Of a stretch of DNA of 8,145 nucleotides, positions 6,668 through 8,145 are shown piece by piece. This DNA is from CAYXVU01 sp964468725. Lineage in GTDB: Bacteria; Acidobacteriota; Blastocatellia; UBA7656. Below the pieces are notes generated by a model that saw only the letters and a list, made by a program, of their open reading frames with translations, was not told the DNA's origin and made no database searches. How positions within the stretch are numbered: the first letter of the stretch is position 1; every line of letters begins with the position of its first letter. Where the stretch lies: positions 1 to 8,145 of the forward strand of contig CAYXVU010000258.1 of NCBI GenBank assembly GCA_964468725.1, read 5' to 3'. A program made the position numbers and the translations under genes.

Positions 6668-8145
6668 TCAGTCGGGGCTTGACGCAAAGTATTGCGATAC
6701 CTTCGCACTGAAAGGGACTCCCGGTTTAGCCTTCTCACTGCTGCTAAACCGCGCGCGCGTGTCGTGCGAGAAATTCTTTATGGAGCCACACGTGCAGGCG
6801 TCGCCGGTTGGGTCGCGCGGGTTAATCTTATCATCAAGCACGCTCTCTCGACTGAGCGGCCCATTCGCATTGAACATGAGGCTGGCAATATCCTCAAACA
6901 ACTTATCATCTTCATCCTGTTCGGCTTGCCCTGCCCGCTGACCCCTCTCAACTTTTTGCGGGGGGCGCAGAGTTGAATGCTGAAACGCCTCGTCATCAGC
7001 CTCTCTATTTTGAGGCCCCCAATACCGATCAAGGAACTCTAGCCATCCGGTGGCTTCGAATTTGTACTCCTTATACTCTCGCAGAATGGTTTGGTCTTCG
7101 ACTGGCCGCGTCCAGGGAAAGAATACTGAGAACCCATGCGAGTATTGCGAACCGGGTCCGGCAAATTCCGCTTTGACAATGGGATTGTTCGGATCCGACA
7201 CTAAAACCTTCATCACAGAGAAACAAGCCTCTATCAGGCCTTGATAAGCATCCGGCTTCCCAGTCTTTGCGCTGAACTCTTCACAGTACTCACGCAAGCA
7301 GAAACAGAAATCATAGAGGTCAGTATAGTTCTCCTGCCAGTAGCTTTGCGCCTTTAAGTGCGCTAGCAAGATCGAGTTTTTCACCATGCTATCGGTCAGC
7401 CCTTGCATCAGCGCCTCGGTCAACTGGTGGAGCGGCCTTCTAACGTCTCCGATTTTCCGTAGATCGCATAAAGAGAGATCGAAAGAGTAGCCCGCCAGCA
7501 TGAAATCGGTGCTGTTGCGCAAGACATACTTAAAAATTCTCTCCAGCATATTTTCGACATTTATTTCTGTCTCATGCTCAATCGAATCCTTGAGATCATT
7601 GAACACTCGGACCAATATCTGCGTGTACGGCCAACTGCCAACAAACGCCGGCCCCTGCGATGCCAGCATGTAATTGGCCGTGTCTTGCAATTCATAAGCG
7701 ACTTCCACGCTGCTCATCGAACAGCTATGAAAACTGACCAACTCGAATTCGGCGGCGTCGATTTTCGTTTTGAACTCATTGAGCGCCCCGCGCAACTCTC
7801 GTAACGTAACCGCGTGTCTTTCGGCATGCTCATCGTGCAGAAACACATCATTGCCGACCACTAACCCGTGACCGAGCAGGAAGAGCATGTAGTGCTTGGC
7901 AGGATAAGCAGAGGCGCAAAAGTTTAGAAAAGTCTTCAAGGAATCGGCTGGCATCGTCTCGGATTGGTCAGCCGGTTTTGCTTTGGCAGGGTTGCCAACC
8001 GCAGGCTGTGCAGTTGCCTGAAACGGGGGCGGTTTAGGCAGATCGTATTTGATTTTCTGCTTCCTCATCATTCGCACCACCCCCTCCCGAATCGTCGTAC
8101 TTCCATCCCGACAGAACTCGTCATCGCCCCATAGCTTGTCTTCCA
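6668..8145 (-). CDS. Clostripain-like (peptidase C11) cysteine peptidase, 5' end outside the window
   Basis: The frame is open from the stop at 6668 to the right edge, giving 491 visible residues. The GTG at 8080 is not the start, because upstream in-frame codons read sensible sequence (KLWGDDEFCRDGSTTIREG). Counted from the first full codon at the edge, the catalytic His is residue 92, in YMLFLLGHGLVV (codon 7868-7870), and the catalytic Cys is residue 141, in FHSCSMSSVEVAYEL (codon 7721-7723). The following ANYMLASQGPAFVGSWPY and the later SHGFSVFFPW also match the C11 pattern. The usual Asp-x-Cys before the nucleophile is His-Ser-Cys here. A Pro/Ala-rich stretch (about residues 35-60) precedes the helix leading to the catalytic core. 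The last 115 or so residues form a charged, low-complexity tail with a Cys-Thr-Cys pair near 450-452 and no known domain. C11 enzymes usually cleave after Arg or Lys and often self-process; that is family knowledge, not shown here. No signal peptide can be judged, as the N-terminus is missing. Confidence 0.82.
   Translation of the reverse strand, partial: EDKLWGDDEFCRDGSTTIREGVVRMMRKQKIKYDLPKPPPFQATAQPAVGNPAKAKPADQSETMPADSLKTFLNFCASAYPAKHYMLFLLGHGLVVGNDVFLHDEHAERHAVTLRELRGALNEFKTKIDAAEFELVSFHSCSMSSVEVAYELQDTANYMLASQGPAFVGSWPYTQILVRVFNDLKDSIEHETEINVENMLERIFKYVLRNSTDFMLAGYSFDLSLCDLRKIGDVRRPLHQLTEALMQGLTDSMVKNSILLAHLKAQSYWQENYTDLYDFCFCLREYCEEFSAKTGKPDAYQGLIEACFSVMKVLVSDPNNPIVKAEFAGPGSQYSHGFSVFFPWTRPVEDQTILREYKEYKFEATGWLEFLDRYWGPQNREADDEAFQHSTLRPPQKVERGQRAGQAEQDEDDKLFEDIASLMFNANGPLSRESVLDDKINPRDPTGDACTCGSIKNFSHDTRARFSSSEKAKPGVPFSAKVSQYFASSPD
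6722..6751. repeat. 9-bp inverted repeat at the 3' end of the C11 gene
   Basis: CGGTTTAGC (6722-6730) and GCTAAACCG (6743-6751) are perfect 9-bp arms around a 12-nt spacer. The dyad sits inside the last codons of the C11 peptidase gene and about 205 bp before the CHAT start, on the transcript that would join the two genes. It has no U-tract, so it is not a normal intrinsic terminator. It could be an operator for the CHAT gene, an RNA processing or stabilising hairpin, or a by-product of coding sequence. Confidence 0.35.

Noticed and set aside
6517..6738. N-terminal extension of the CHAT protein from the GTG at 6738
   Set aside because: It would overlap the C11 gene by 71 bp and put 74 Arg-rich residues before an obvious signal peptide, with no Shine-Dalgarno.
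6749..6760. Alternating CG run as a possible Z-DNA element
   Set aside because: It is short, lies in coding sequence for Arg and Ala codons, and is expected at this GC content.
8078..8080. GTG at 8080 as the start of the C11 peptidase
   Set aside because: The frame stays open to the window edge with plausible protein sequence, so the gene most likely starts outside the window.
1..8145. CRISPR array or Cas genes, given the Csx29-like TPR-CHAT architecture
   Set aside because: No regularly spaced direct repeats and no Cas7-11 or other Cas-like frame are present, so the Craspase link is only an analogy.

Overview
The window holds five clear protein-coding genes and one apparently broken one. 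It looks like a mid-GC bacterial chromosome, and my best guess for the source is Acidobacteriota, possibly Blastocatellia-like. This rests on gene content only: an ECF-type sigma factor next to a zinc-less membrane anti-sigma-like protein, a large secreted TPR-CHAT protein, and an exported DinB-fold protein. No rRNA, tRNA or other phylogenetic marker is present, so the assignment is an inference.

Layout from left to right. At 1-354 (minus strand) is the N-terminal part of an MFS-like transporter. A TGA interrupts its frame at 49-51, and MFS-like sequence seems to continue in the same frame to the left edge. At 636-1853 (minus) is an exported protein with two tandem DinB-fold domains, each keeping a three-histidine site. 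A 447-bp divergent intergenic region follows (1854-2300), with a dyad near the DinB gene and a possible 43-codon small ORF. At 2301-2843 and 2941-3708 (plus) are an ECF-like sigma factor and a single-pass membrane anti-sigma-like protein. At 3709-6516 (minus) is a TPR-CHAT protease whose stop codon abuts the anti-sigma stop with no gap. At 6668-8145 (minus) is a clostripain-like (C11) cysteine peptidase whose 5' end lies beyond the right edge.

The most interesting part is 2301-8145. A sigma/anti-sigma pair converges on two consecutive same-strand genes for different caspase-fold (clan CD) cysteine peptidases. The TPR-CHAT protein has a predicted signal peptide and a C-terminal membrane helix, so its protease domain may face the periplasm, as would the C-terminal domain of the anti-sigma-like protein. 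A testable model is that the CHAT protein senses something through its TPRs and cleaves the anti-sigma ectodomain, freeing the sigma factor, with the C11 peptidase as a partner or a second protease step. A conceptual precedent is type III-E CRISPR, where the TPR-CHAT protease Csx29 cleaves Csx30, which controls an ECF-like sigma factor. There is no CRISPR array or Cas gene here, and the functional link between these genes is inference from proximity and domains.
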